A stretch of DNA of 46,989 nt from Bryobacterales bacterium (GCA_003135055.1 PLDF01000390.1:3106-50094), one strand, 5' to 3'; shown: positions 8,029 to 16,438, counted from the first letter of the stretch. The notes: a model not told the origin generated them from the sequence alone. A program made the numbers and translations.

Positions 8029-8613
8029 TTATGCTGCTCCAAACTGTTGGGTTGGGTGTTGGGTATTGCATATGTTGATCGCAAAAGCTTTTTCGGCCTG
8101 CGATCTGGGTAACGCAGCACCAGAGTTGTATGTTTGATGCCCATGTTCCCCAAGCGACAAAAATCGAACCACGCTTTGGTCTTCACAAAAAATAAACCTT
8201 TCGCGGATAGACGTAGAGGCGAAAGCCGATAACCGTGCTTCCTTGCGCTCAATAAATCCGACGTCGGCAGCAAAGCTAGGGACCTCAAGTGCGCTCTCAC
8301 TGGTCAAGGCTGTGTACCATTTCCCCAGTTCGCTAAAGGGTACAAAGCGCCCAACGTATGCACAATCGAAACCCGCAGCGATCCGGACCAGCGTGTTCAC
8401 TGTCAGATTTCCGTAATTCGGATCTTCGGCGCGTGAAATGACGCCCTGCGTTACTTTTGACTCCTTGGCTAATTGCGATTGGGACCAATCGCGCTGCCTC
8501 CGTAGCACACGAATCTGGAGGGGAACCATTCGCTTGACCAAAAAAGCGGCAAACGACTCCCGATACCGTTTGCTGTGGGCCAATTTCTCCCGTAAGCTAG
8601 ACAATGCGTTCAC
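8029..8613 (-). CDS. XRE-family helix-turn-helix regulator (HigA-like antitoxin)
   Basis: The protein has 194 residues from GTG 8613. The Cro/C1 helix-turn-helix is at about 33-85 (LRRQRDWSQSQLAKESKVTQ, GVISRAEDPNYGNLTVNTLV), preceded by a Leu/Arg-rich helix. The C-terminal 100 residues look folded but are unrecognised. Its GTG shares four bases (GTGA) with the stop of the longer frame of the upstream toxin-like gene, which suggests coupled translation. The order toxin then antitoxin is typical of HigBA. Confidence 0.75.
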   Translation of the reverse strand: MNALSSLREKLAHSKRYRESFAAFLVKRMVPLQIRVLRRQRDWSQSQLAKESKVTQGVISRAEDPNYGNLTVNTLVRIAAGFDCAYVGRFVPFSELGKWYTALTSESALEVPSFAADVGFIERKEARLSAFASTSIRERFIFCEDQSVVRFLSLGEHGHQTYNSGAALPRSQAEKAFAINICNTQHPTQQFGAA

Positions 8614-8652
8614 GTAAAGTTGCCTCCCCGCGCAGTACTTTCCCTCTGCGCT

Positions 8653-8969
8653 TTATGCCAAATCGAACGCATCCGGTGGGTTGTAAATCTTGCCTTTTTT
8701 CTGGCAGCCAACGTAGATTGAAAAACATCGAGGACCAGGGCCGAAAAAACCTGCTGGTCGGTACGAACCTTGTTTGCTTTGAACCGAATCTCGCATAGCC
8801 CTTCTCGTCCCAAATTGTCGAACTCTGAAAGTTCCCGCCAGTCTTCCGTGATTGACAGAACCTTCAACGTAACGTCGAATTCGGCCTGTGCTTCGTCCGG
8901 GAGATCCGAATACCACTCTTCGATCAGGTTGTTTCCTGCTGGAGAACAATAATCCACAAATCTCCACAA
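8653..8969 (-). pseudogene. HigB/Gp49-like toxin gene with a frameshift
   Basis: The first part, from TTG 8969 (AGAAGGA upstream), reads WRFVDYCSPAGNN, EEWYSDLPDEAQAEF and FDNLGREGLCEIRFKANKV. This is the N-terminal half of phage Gp49/HigB-type RNases. The expected second half, YRPAGFFGPGPRCFSIYVGC then QKKGKIYNPPDAFDLA, is present but in another frame (stop at 8653-8655). The switch falls at about 8763-8766, and one missing base explains it. Without it, the first frame runs on with unrelated residues to 8610. Either the toxin is dead while the antitoxin is kept, or there is a sequencing error or programmed frameshift; no classical slippery site is seen. Confidence 0.75.
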
Positions 8970-9189
8970 GGCCGTGATATTCCTTCTAGACCAAGAATGC
9001 AATGCAAAATTGCATTTTACTCTCGACGGCAGTAATGCAGAATTGCATAATAAATACGGATGCCAAAGTAAACAAAAGGCCAACAGCCCCTGGTGTCCAA
9101 ACCAGGACTGCTGGCCCTTGGTGTTTGCCGCGGCGGGCAAGGTCTATGCTCAATCGCCAAAGGCGAACGCCCGTCCAGCCCCGCGCGGA

Positions 9190-9475
9190 AGTAGCCGATA
9201 CTCAGAAGGTCATAGTAACGGGCGATCACGATCCCAAGAAAGTCTGCATGTCGCGCGTGGAGCGTGCCAACCTGACGATCAGAATGCATATGCGCCGGTT
9301 AATTCGGTCAACAAATGCCTTCAGCAAAAGGTGGGAGAACCTTTGGGCCGCCTACTGCCTGCATTTCGCGTGGTACAAACTTCGTGCGTGTTCACAAGAC
9401 GCTTCGCGTCACGCAAGCGATGGAATAGGGACCACGACACGGGTTCGGGATTTGGCGAATTTGCTGGCAGCGTAA
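9190..9475 (+). pseudogene. IS1-like DDE transposase C-terminal remnant
   Basis: The frame reads GDHDPKKVCMSRVERANLT, IRMHMRRLIRSTNAFSKRW and ENLWAAYCLHFAWYK. These are the end motifs of IS1-type transposases (VERxNLTxRMxxRRxTRxTNAFSKK). The next expected piece, FVRVHKTLRVTQAME, lies in another frame and ends in a stop, and TTTRVRDLANLLAA is back in the first frame. There are at least two frameshifts, and no N-terminal half or clear inverted repeats. Confidence 0.7.
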
Positions 9476-9565
9476 GAGACCTCATCAACGCGACCTTAGG
9501 ACACTACACATGCCCGCGCCCACCGCCGTGCGGTAAACTAAAATTTACCTGGAGGAAACCGCGTA

Positions 9566-10228
9566 GTGAAGTTCTTTCTCGATACCGCCAACCTGGACGA
9601 ATTGCGAACCGGCGTAAGCTGGGGAATCGTCGATGGCGTCACCACCAACCCCACGCTCATCGCGAAGGAAGGCAAGCCGTTTGAAGAGCATATCCGCGAG
9701 ATCTGCGACATAGTCGACGGCGATATCAGCGCGGAAGTGGTGGAAACCGAATCGGGGCCGATGATCAGGCAGGGGCGCGAGCTGGCGAAAATTCACAAGA
9801 ACGTGGTGGTGAAATGCCCGCTCACCCGCGAAGGCATCAAGGCAACCTCGGCGCTGAGCGGGGATGGCATCCGCGTGAATGTGACGCTGTGTTTTTCCGC
9901 GGCGCAGGCGATCATCGCGGCCAAGGCCGGCGCGTATATCGTCAGCCCGTTCGTGGGCAGGCTGGACGATATCGGCTTCACCGGCATGGACCTCATCCGC
10001 AGCATCACGCAAATCTACCGCAATTACGGATACGCCACGCAGGTGCTGGCGGCGTCTCTGCGCTCGCCCACGCATGTGATCGATTCCGCGCTGGCCGGCT
10101 CGCACATCGGCACCATGCCCTTCAAGGTATTGGACATGCTGTTCAACCATCCGCTCACCGACAAGGGCCTGGAACAATTCATGAAAGACTGGCACAAGAC
10201 GTTCCAGGAAGAGCCTGCGGCACGGTAG
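9566..10228 (+). CDS. fsa: Fructose-6-phosphate aldolase / transaldolase-like (TalC/Fsa type)
   Basis: The protein has 220 residues, the usual size of the short transaldolase group. GTG 9566 follows a GGAGG ten bases upstream. Family motifs are FFLDTANLDEL (start), DGVTTNPTLIAKEG, the Schiff-base Lys in VVVKCPLT, VNVTLCFSAAQAIIAAKAGA, YIVSPFVGRLDD and AASLRSPTHV. The fold is a TIM barrel acting in the cytosol. Short members are either transaldolases of the pentose phosphate pathway or reversible aldolases for fructose 6-phosphate. The sequence alone does not settle which. Confidence 0.9.
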   Translation: MKFFLDTANLDELRTGVSWGIVDGVTTNPTLIAKEGKPFEEHIREICDIVDGDISAEVVETESGPMIRQGRELAKIHKNVVVKCPLTREGIKATSALSGDGIRVNVTLCFSAAQAIIAAKAGAYIVSPFVGRLDDIGFTGMDLIRSITQIYRNYGYATQVLAASLRSPTHVIDSALAGSHIGTMPFKVLDMLFNHPLTDKGLEQFMKDWHKTFQEEPAAR

Positions 10229-10251
10229 AGGATCGCCAGGGATACCAAATC

Positions 10252-10626
10252 TTGACATACGGGCCTGCCGAGTACGTCAGTCTGGCGCTGGCCGCCCTAT
10301 TGGTTGGCGTTGCGGCGGCGCTTGCCTGGCGCGCATGGAAGGCTGGGCGCATCACGCCGGAAGAACGCGAGTGCCGCCGCCGGGCGGATCTGGCGGCGTT
10401 CGGTAAGATGGGCGACGCCACGCTGGTGGAGTACCGCGGCAACAATCTGTTCTACTCCTACCTGGTGCGCGGCGTAGAGTATACCGCCTGTCAGGACGTT
10501 GCCTCGCTGCTCGACCGGATGCCCACCAGCCTCACCATCGCCGGCGCAGTCTCGGTGAAGTACGACGCCAGAAACCCGGCCAACTCCATCGTGGTGGCGG
10601 AACGTTGGAGCGGCCTCCGCAAGTAA
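10252..10626 (+). CDS. Small membrane-anchored protein, DUF3592-like pattern
   Basis: The protein has 124 residues from TTG 10252, with AGGGA about nine bases upstream. One transmembrane helix lies at about 8-27 (VSLALAALLVGVAAALAWRA). The following domain has the pattern of a short beta barrel (GDATLVEYRGNNLFYSYLVR, then VSVKYDARNPANS), like DUF3592 proteins. It starts 23 bases after fsa. Function unknown. Confidence 0.55.
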   Translation: MTYGPAEYVSLALAALLVGVAAALAWRAWKAGRITPEERECRRRADLAAFGKMGDATLVEYRGNNLFYSYLVRGVEYTACQDVASLLDRMPTSLTIAGAVSVKYDARNPANSIVVAERWSGLRK

Positions 10627-10671
10627 GTGGCGCGGCCCCCATGGGCTGCGCTATTGCGGTACCCTCTCTAA

Positions 10672-11451
10672 ATGCGCCTACTCCTCATCGCCGCGGCGTT
10701 GGCGGCTTGCTCCTGCACGCCGGCCACGGAAGCCGGAGCCATTCCCGAGTACACCTACCGGATTGTACACACCTACCCGCACGATACCGGCGCGTTCACG
10801 GAAGGCCTTTTTTACCTGAACGGCTTCCTCTACGAGGGTACCGGCGAACCCGGCCAATCGTCCATCCGCAAGGTCAAGCTGGAAACCGGCGAGGTGCTGC
10901 AGAAGCGCGACCTCTCCGAAGATTACTTCGGCGAGGGCATCATCAACTGGAAAGATACTCTTTACGAGCTCACCTGGCAGACCCAGGTCGGTTTCATTTA
11001 CGACCTCAATACGTTCGCGCCCAAAGGCCAGTTCACCTACCCCGGCGAAGGCTGGTCGTTTACCAAGGACGACCACCGCATCATCATGGACGACGGCACG
11101 CCGCAGATCCGCTTCTGGGACCCGCAGACGCTCCAGGAAACCGGCCGCATCACCGTCACCGCGGATGGCCAGCCGGTGGAGAAACTCAACGAGCTCGAGT
11201 GGGTAAAGGGCGAGCTCTTCGCCAATATCTGGGAGACCGACCGGATTGCGCGCATCGATCCGAAGACCGGCAAAGTGGTCGGCTGGATCGATTGCACCGG
11301 ACTGCTTCCTCCGGCCGAGCGGACCCCCGGCTCCGACTCGGTGCTCAACGGCATCGCATACGACGCCCAGGGCGACCGCTTGTTCGTCACCGGAAAAGAC
11401 TGGCCCAAATTGTTCGAGATTAAACTGGTCCGGAAATCAGGAGCGCAGTAG
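10672..11451 (+). CDS. Glutaminyl-peptide cyclotransferase (plant/bacterial glutamine cyclotransferase type)
   Basis: The protein has 259 residues. It starts with a lipoprotein-type signal (LLLIAAALAACSC), so it is likely exported and lipid-anchored. The rest is a five-bladed beta propeller of the glutamine cyclotransferase family: HDTGAFTEGLFYLNGFLYEG, LYELTWQ, GWSFTKDDHRIIMDDGT, LNELEWVKGELFANIWETD, and a final VLNGIAYDAQGDRLFVTGK. The enzyme converts N-terminal Gln of peptides to pyroglutamate with loss of ammonia. It converges with a small minus-strand gene and overlaps its end by 15 bases. Confidence 0.9.
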   Translation: MRLLLIAAALAACSCTPATEAGAIPEYTYRIVHTYPHDTGAFTEGLFYLNGFLYEGTGEPGQSSIRKVKLETGEVLQKRDLSEDYFGEGIINWKDTLYELTWQTQVGFIYDLNTFAPKGQFTYPGEGWSFTKDDHRIIMDDGTPQIRFWDPQTLQETGRITVTADGQPVEKLNELEWVKGELFANIWETDRIARIDPKTGKVVGWIDCTGLLPPAERTPGSDSVLNGIAYDAQGDRLFVTGKDWPKLFEIKLVRKSGAQ

Positions 11452-11619
11452 GATTGTCAGCTTCTCGTCCGCACTCTGAAAGCACTCTTCAATCTCATGC
11501 ATCCAAGTTGGCTGGAACGACAGGGCCGAAACGACCCCCAATCCGGACAGAATCGTTCGCGCCGATCGCAACATTAGCAGACAGTCTTGCAGTTTTTCGC
11601 GCTGGCTTGGCTTGAGCAT
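11437..11619 (-). CDS. Small hypothetical protein (60 aa)
   Basis: ATG 11619 has a strong ribosome site (AAAGGAG, seven bases away), which argues that this short gene is real. The product is helical (MLKPSQREKLQDCLLMLRSA) with an acidic C-terminal half and no transmembrane segment. The next minus-strand gene upstream ends 31 bases before it, so the two may be co-transcribed. Not recognised. Confidence 0.5.
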   Translation of the reverse strand: MLKPSQREKLQDCLLMLRSARTILSGLGVVSALSFQPTWMHEIEECFQSADEKLTILLRS

Positions 11620-11650
11620 TTGCCGTCTCCTTTCTCACTGGTCGCTCCCC

Positions 11651-11875
11651 TCAGCAGCCGTGCGTTTCCAAGTGGGTCATGTAAGCGTATTTGGCCCGCA
11701 GTTTTCGCTGGTTGGCGAGGTGAATTAAAAGATCGAAACGGCCGAAATCGGGATCGTCGCCGATGACGGCCTTCACCTGATCGTTGTGGACCGAGACCAG
11801 GTCGCTGGCGGCAGCCAGGAACTCTTCCATGAGATACAGCTTCTCTTCGCAAATTTGAACTTTGGCAAGAGTCAT
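11651..11875 (-). CDS. Small hypothetical protein (74 aa)
   Basis: ATG 11875 (MTLAKVQICEEKLYLMEEFL) has AGGA close upstream. Longer in-frame starts at 11887 and 11932 are possible. The product is mostly helical and acidic (AAASDLVSVHNDQVKAVIGD). It lies next to another small unknown gene; such pairs are probably lineage-specific. Function unknown. Confidence 0.5.
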   Translation of the reverse strand: MTLAKVQICEEKLYLMEEFLAAASDLVSVHNDQVKAVIGDDPDFGRFDLLIHLANQRKLRAKYAYMTHLETHGC

Positions 11876-11953
11876 GGTTCCTAACATTCTATGCCAGCTT
11901 CCCAGACTTTCATCCGTTCCAATGAAGGGCAAGGGAAGTGCCAGAGTGCGGAA

Positions 11954-13252
11954 TTACGCCGATCGGATGAGAAACTGTGCGTTGCGGGACGAACCGCGCG
12001 CGGCGCGCTCCGCGGCGATGTAACCGCTGCGCACCGCGCCTTCCATGGTGGCCGGCCACCCGGTGCGGGTCCAGTCTCCGGCCAGGAAGAGATTCGCGAT
12101 GGCCGTTTCCGGTCCGGACCGCAGCAGTTCCGTCTCGGGCGCCGCCGAAAATACCGCGCGCTGCTCCTTGATCACGTGCGCCTTCACCAGGTTGGCATCG
12201 CGGACGCGCGGAAAATACAGGCGCAGATCGCCGATGGCGATGTCGATAATATCGTTGCGGCTGAGGGGGGTGAGATCGCGCGACGCGCTCACCACCAGTT
12301 GCAGGTACCGGCCGGAATCTTTGTTGAACATCCACTGGATGGTGCGGTCGAGCAGCGTTGCGTGCGGCAGGTTGGTCACTTCGCGGTCGAACCAAAGGTG
12401 GATTCCGGTGATGGGCGCGTGCTCCAGCTTCGGCGCGGGCAGGCCTACGGCTTCCAGGCGCTCGAAGGGCAGCGCGCAAATGTAGAAATCGGCGCTGCGG
12501 CGCTCGCCATTCACCACGAAGCCTTCGGCATCGATGCGCTCCACCGTGTGCCGCTGGTGCATGCGCACGCTGGGCATCCGCTTCCAGGCATCGGAGCCGT
12601 AGAGCTGCGCCAGCGGTATGGTGGGCAGGCCCATTTCATACGCGTCGGCCTTGGCCAGAAACGCCTCCCAGAAGACCTGAAAACCGTGAATTGCGGCCAT
12701 GCGCTCCAGGTCTTCGCTGACGGCGCTCACCAGGACTTGCCGCCAGAAGCGGTCGATGGCGCGCGGCGTCTGGCGCTTCTGCAACAGCCAGTCGAGCATG
12801 CTGATGCGGTCCAGATCTTTGCGGCGCGTGCGCTCGCGGCGAAGCGCGTTCAGCGCGCGGACGATGCCCATCTTGTCCGCGCGGCCCAGGCAGCGCATGC
12901 GCCACAACGAGCCGGCGAAGTGCAGCGGCGCAGGCAATCTGCCGCGGCGCAGCACCGACATTTGTCCGCCGGGCTCAAGGAAATAGAACTCGCGATAGAA
13001 CCGGATGCGGTCGCGCACGCCCAGCCGCTCATAAAAATTGAGCAGGTTGACGCAGCACCGCAGCAGCAGGTGCTGGCAATTGTCGATCTCTTCACCCGGC
13101 TGGCCGTCGGAAGCTGGAGCGTTGTACGACGTGGCCCGTCCGCCTAGAAACGGCCGCGATTCGAAGAGATCGACCTCGAAGCCCGCGCCGCCCAATGCCG
13201 CCGCCGCCGATAGTCCCGCCAATCCGCCGCCTGCAATGAGCACCTTGGGCAT
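11954..13252 (-). CDS. hpnE: Squalene-associated FAD-dependent desaturase HpnE
   Basis: The protein has 432 residues. The N-terminal dinucleotide-binding motif is KVLIAGGGLAGLSAAAALGG, followed by an acidic residue in VDLFESR and GGRATSY. The C-terminal FAD motif is LFLAGDWTRTGWPATMEGAV. HpnE acts with HpnC and HpnD to make squalene for hopanoids by reducing hydroxysqualene. HpnC/D and squalene-hopene cyclase are not in the window. It has no clear ribosome site, and its first 161 bases lie inside the 3' part of ctaA in another frame, so translation may be coupled. Confidence 0.88.
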   Translation of the reverse strand: MPKVLIAGGGLAGLSAAAALGGAGFEVDLFESRPFLGGRATSYNAPASDGQPGEEIDNCQHLLLRCCVNLLNFYERLGVRDRIRFYREFYFLEPGGQMSVLRRGRLPAPLHFAGSLWRMRCLGRADKMGIVRALNALRRERTRRKDLDRISMLDWLLQKRQTPRAIDRFWRQVLVSAVSEDLERMAAIHGFQVFWEAFLAKADAYEMGLPTIPLAQLYGSDAWKRMPSVRMHQRHTVERIDAEGFVVNGERRSADFYICALPFERLEAVGLPAPKLEHAPITGIHLWFDREVTNLPHATLLDRTIQWMFNKDSGRYLQLVVSASRDLTPLSRNDIIDIAIGDLRLYFPRVRDANLVKAHVIKEQRAVFSAAPETELLRSGPETAIANLFLAGDWTRTGWPATMEGAVRSGYIAAERAARGSSRNAQFLIRSA

Positions 13253-14270
13253 TTACTTTGTCAGTATGGCATGGACGTTGGGAAGCTGAAAAAGTTAGGG
13301 AAAAACGGGGGTTCGAATCCACGCACAGCACCACCAGCGCGATCCACAGCAGATCGGCCAGTAATAAGTGAACGATCTGCATAGGGATTGGCGCCAGCAA
13401 CAGTAGGTTCAACACGCCGGCCAGAAGCTGCGCCGCTACAATCGCTATGACGGCGAGCGCCGGCTTGCGCGCGTCCGCGGTGCGCCAGATGGCGTAGTAC
13501 GCCAGCCAGAGCGCCACGGCGGCGGCCAGGAACGGATGCATCGCGCGCAGGCGAACGGCGAAGTTGGCGTCCGCGCTGAGGTCTTGCGCGAACCCGGCGG
13601 CGAGCGAGTGCACGGGATAGAGCGTATCGGCGAGGGCGGCCAGAGCGCCGGTGACCCCCAACACCGCCACCGCCGCCAGGCTGCCCCACGCCATCCACGC
13701 GGCTCGGCCAGCCGGGCGAATCCGCGGATGGCCCGCCCACCACGCCGTCAGCGTAAGGCACGCCAGCAACGTCAGCGTATTCGTCAGATGCAGGGAGAGC
13801 ACTGCCGCGCGTGCGGGCGACGCATCGTTCACCACCAGGCCGAACTTCACCAGCGCGGCGCCGATGAGCGCTTCCGTAATCAGGAATAGCGTGGAGAGCG
13901 CCGCCCCCAGCCGCACGGCGTGACGCTTGGGGAAAGCGCGAAACGCCCAGACCAGCAGCCATAAGATGAGCACCGTATCGATTCCGGTCATGGACCGGTG
14001 CGCGAACTCAATTACCGTCGCCAGAGCCGGCGTGCCGAACACCAGTTGTCCGCTGCACAGCGGCCAATTGTTGCCGCATCCCGCGCCCGAGCCCGTGGCG
14101 CGCACCAAGGCGCCTTCCAGGATTACGGCTACGGTGTAGGCGAGAACAATCCACGCGAATTTTGGGAAGCGGCGCTGCGAATCGGCGGATTGCACGCCGG
14201 TGAATACTTCGGGCGGGCTTGGGAGAATGCCAGGCATCGGAGTGGGGCTATTATCCGCGCCTGTCTGCAA
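13092..14270 (-). CDS. ctaA: Heme A synthase (COX15/CtaA) with an overlapping C-terminal extension
   Basis: The protein has 392 residues from TTG 14270, preceded by GGGAGAATA. It has about eight transmembrane helices. The heme-ligand histidines expected in CtaA appear in EFAHRSMTG, LSLHLTN, AMHPFLAAA and QIVHLLLADLLW. The family also shows VRATGSGAGCGNNWPLC near the start. The enzyme oxidises heme O to heme A for cytochrome oxidase. Family members usually end soon after the last helix. Here the frame continues about 65 residues beyond VVLCVDSN and overlaps hpnE by 161 bases in a basic, Gly/Arg-rich tail. Confidence 0.88.
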   Translation of the reverse strand: MQTGADNSPTPMPGILPSPPEVFTGVQSADSQRRFPKFAWIVLAYTVAVILEGALVRATGSGAGCGNNWPLCSGQLVFGTPALATVIEFAHRSMTGIDTVLILWLLVWAFRAFPKRHAVRLGAALSTLFLITEALIGAALVKFGLVVNDASPARAAVLSLHLTNTLTLLACLTLTAWWAGHPRIRPAGRAAWMAWGSLAAVAVLGVTGALAALADTLYPVHSLAAGFAQDLSADANFAVRLRAMHPFLAAAVALWLAYYAIWRTADARKPALAVIAIVAAQLLAGVLNLLLLAPIPMQIVHLLLADLLWIALVVLCVDSNPRFSLTFSASQRPCHTDKVNAQGAHCRRRIGGTIGGGGIGRRGLRGRSLRIAAVSRRTGHVVQRSSFRRPAG

Positions 14271-14445
14271 TATTCTCCCGCCGCTTGATTGAGTCCAGGA
14301 CTACTTCGAAGTTGTGCGTGATCAGTCCGAGGTGGTGGCTGTGCGTCGCTTGCATCAGCTCGACGGATTGGGTAAGGGCTTCGTGGCGCTCTTTCAGCGC
14401 TTCCAGGTCAACGGCGAACTTTTCGAGGCGGTCATCTATGCTCAT
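14251..14445 (-). CDS. Small coiled-coil protein (64 aa)
   Basis: The start ATG 14445 (MSIDDRLEKFAVDLEALKER) has a weak AGAGAAG upstream. An in-frame start at 14502 is less likely. Heptad spacing suggests a coiled coil across residues 5-45, with no membrane helix. It ends 20 bases inside ctaA, so the two may share a transcript. Short acidobacterial proteins of this look are common, in my recollection. Function unknown. Confidence 0.5.
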   Translation of the reverse strand: MSIDDRLEKFAVDLEALKERHEALTQSVELMQATHSHHLGLITHNFEVVLDSIKRRENIADRRG

Positions 14446-14499
14446 GGCGAGACTTCTCTCTATTTCAACCGACGCCATAGACCGACTAATACCATATTT

Positions 14500-15160
14500 C
14501 ACCCCGACGCCGCCCGTGCGGGGCTTCGACGGCTTCGACCCCGATGCTGCGGCACAGGTTGCGGCACGTTTTGGACAGGCCGCGATTTGCGTGCGGTACG
14601 CCTTTCAGGCGCAGTCCCAGTCGCTGGGTGAGTTGGTCTACCGCTGCCCGATGCAAGATGAGGTTGTCGCAATATTCCACCTGCGGGAAAAAGAGACGAT
14701 GCTGACATCCCGCCTGTTTGCGTTCCTTATCGGAGAAGAACGGAGTGAACGCAGCGAGCCGCTTCTGGCCGCACTGCAACAGGTCCCGAGCGGTGAGCGA
14801 GTCGGCGAGTTTTTGCAGGCGCGCCGGATTGCCGCATTGCAAGAATGCGTTGGCGCATTGCTGAAAATCGATGCGCTCTTCCGAATAGCCAGCGAGCGGT
14901 GCCGGTTGAGGCATACCCGCGCGGAAAATGGGAAGCAGGGACACATGCGCACGAACATCCGGTCCCAGTGCCGGTCGTTCACGTAGAAGTTGAATTGGTT
15001 CACCCAGCGTTGCTTGTACTCCGGGAACTCCGGACGGGGGCTGTCAGTGACACCACCCATCTCTCCGTCGTTGCCGAAGAAGTCAGCCGCCTGCCCGGCG
15101 CGTACGCCGCCGCCATTCTGGCTCTTCGCTCGCGACTTCTGTCTCCCGTATCCCGCAGGG
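14500..15160 (-). pseudogene. Decayed gene of an unnamed family next to jetD
   Basis: Two minus-strand frames carry consecutive pieces of one protein. The first has KQRWVNQFNFYVNDRHWDRM and FVRMCPCFPFSARVCLN (about 15010-14885). The second has ERIDFQQCANAFLQCGNPAR, LTARDLLQCGQ, FFSDKERKQAGCQHRLFFPQ and VEYCDNLILHR (about 14880-14600). I recall a widespread hypothetical family of about 400 or more residues with these motifs, often in accessory regions, but have no name for it. A frameshift near 14880 and the missing C-terminal half show it is dead. Confidence 0.6.
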
Positions 15161-15163
15161 ATA

Positions 15164-16351
15164 TCAAAGGCGAAGCCCTTGCCTGGCCTGTCCTACGGCG
15201 CGTACTACCCACGCGAACCCGATTCGCTCTTGTTCCAGCCGTACGCGATCGCCGAGCCGGTTGAAGCGGATATCATCGTAGAGCGCCTGCTCCGCCCCGT
15301 TGAGACGGCTCAGTTCGCCTGCATACGGCGCGCTCTCCCGAACCCAAAAATGCGAGTGCCCGCAAAGCGTCTCGCGATCCATCAGGAACGACTTGGCTGC
15401 GGGGAAAATAGCCCGTAAGCGATCGAGCATCGCGAAGCCATGCGTATCGATATCTCCCCAGTAATGCAGCGGCAACCCCTTGAGCCACGGAATCTCGGAC
15501 AGCCGGTCCAGCCCATAACCCAATCCGAAAATTACGATGCTTTCGGCGACGTCCGGGAACGCAAGCCCGTTGATCTCGTTCTCCGTAATGAACACGCGTG
15601 CGGCGGCGAGATCCAATGACGCGAGCTCCTGCGCCGGCACGCTGAGATCCGTCAGGCCTTGAATCGCCAGGCGGCGGTCCAACACGCGGAAACGAATCAG
15701 ATTGGGTTTGGGCCGAAGCGCGTAGCGCCGCTCGAAGTTCCGCCAACCCGGCGCCGCGGCGTCAATCGCTTCCGGCGGCAGCGCCAGATCGAGCAACTCC
15801 GTCAGCAACGGCTTTCGCTCTTCGATGAACTTCGTATCTACGCCGGGGATATCGATTCGCCGCAGGTAGAGCCCGCAGCGTGGATGAGCGAGGAACCAGG
15901 TCAATACGTCGAGAACGCGCGGCCAGTCTGGGGCGCAATCGAGCGCGGCGAAGGGTTTGCGGGCGAGCCACTCCGTCAGGTGCGGCAGGCGCTCGCGTGT
16001 CTCGGCCACAACTTCGCGGAACCGCACCGCCTCATCCGTTTTGCCGATCGTCCGCAACGCGTCCTCTTCGCTGGCCACGCAGGCCGCCTCCGGAATGCGA
16101 TTGCGCCCCAGAATACGGTGGTTGATCTCGCTCCATTCCAATTGGTATCCGTCGCCGCTCTCCCATGCCCGAATCCAGGCTCTCACCTCGTCGAACTGTT
16201 CCGACAGCGACCGCGCATTGGGCGCCCGCAGGTTCAAGCGAAAGGGAAATAACGGCTCGCCGCGAAGCGGTGCGGCGAGAAGCCGGCCACTGTCCCACAA
16301 GCGTTGCAGGTGGCGGCGAAGATCTTCGGGGAGGGTCCAATCCATGGTCAT
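15164..16351 (-). CDS. jetD: JetD, TOPRIM nuclease of type I Wadjet
   Basis: The protein has 395 residues. The N-terminal half fits DUF3322 (WTLPEDLRRHLQRLWDSGR to about 190). The C-terminal half fits DUF2220, a TOPRIM domain: the acidic metal site is FITENEINGLAFP (about 255) and HYWGDIDTHGFAML (about 297-308), followed by FLMDRETLCGH. In Wadjet, JetD cuts small circular DNA that JetABC has reeled in by loop extrusion. It follows jetC by 72 bases and is the last gene of the operon. No inactivating change is seen. Confidence 0.9.
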   Translation of the reverse strand: MTMDWTLPEDLRRHLQRLWDSGRLLAAPLRGEPLFPFRLNLRAPNARSLSEQFDEVRAWIRAWESGDGYQLEWSEINHRILGRNRIPEAACVASEEDALRTIGKTDEAVRFREVVAETRERLPHLTEWLARKPFAALDCAPDWPRVLDVLTWFLAHPRCGLYLRRIDIPGVDTKFIEERKPLLTELLDLALPPEAIDAAAPGWRNFERRYALRPKPNLIRFRVLDRRLAIQGLTDLSVPAQELASLDLAAARVFITENEINGLAFPDVAESIVIFGLGYGLDRLSEIPWLKGLPLHYWGDIDTHGFAMLDRLRAIFPAAKSFLMDRETLCGHSHFWVRESAPYAGELSRLNGAEQALYDDIRFNRLGDRVRLEQERIGFAWVVRAVGQARQGLRL

Positions 16352-16417
16352 GCCGCCTGCGTGGCATCCTCTGGGTGCTTTACGGTTTGGCGGATTTCGG
16401 CGCTCGGTCGCGGCATT

Positions 16418-16438
16418 CGCTCCTTATGATCGCGGCTC
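16418..16438 (-). repeat. Family A half repeat at the jetC stop codon
   Basis: The minus strand reads GAGCCGCGATCATAAGGAGC here, against GAGCCGCGACCGTAAGGGAG in the full copy at 818-891. The last four sense codons of jetC (E-P-R-S) and its TAA lie within it. Confidence 0.55.

Noticed and set aside
13305..13330. GGGGGTTCGAATCC resembling the T-arm of a tRNA, followed by CACCA-like bases
   Set aside because: The stem pairs poorly, no D-arm or anticodon arm lies upstream, and the bases are inside the conserved ctaA coding frame.
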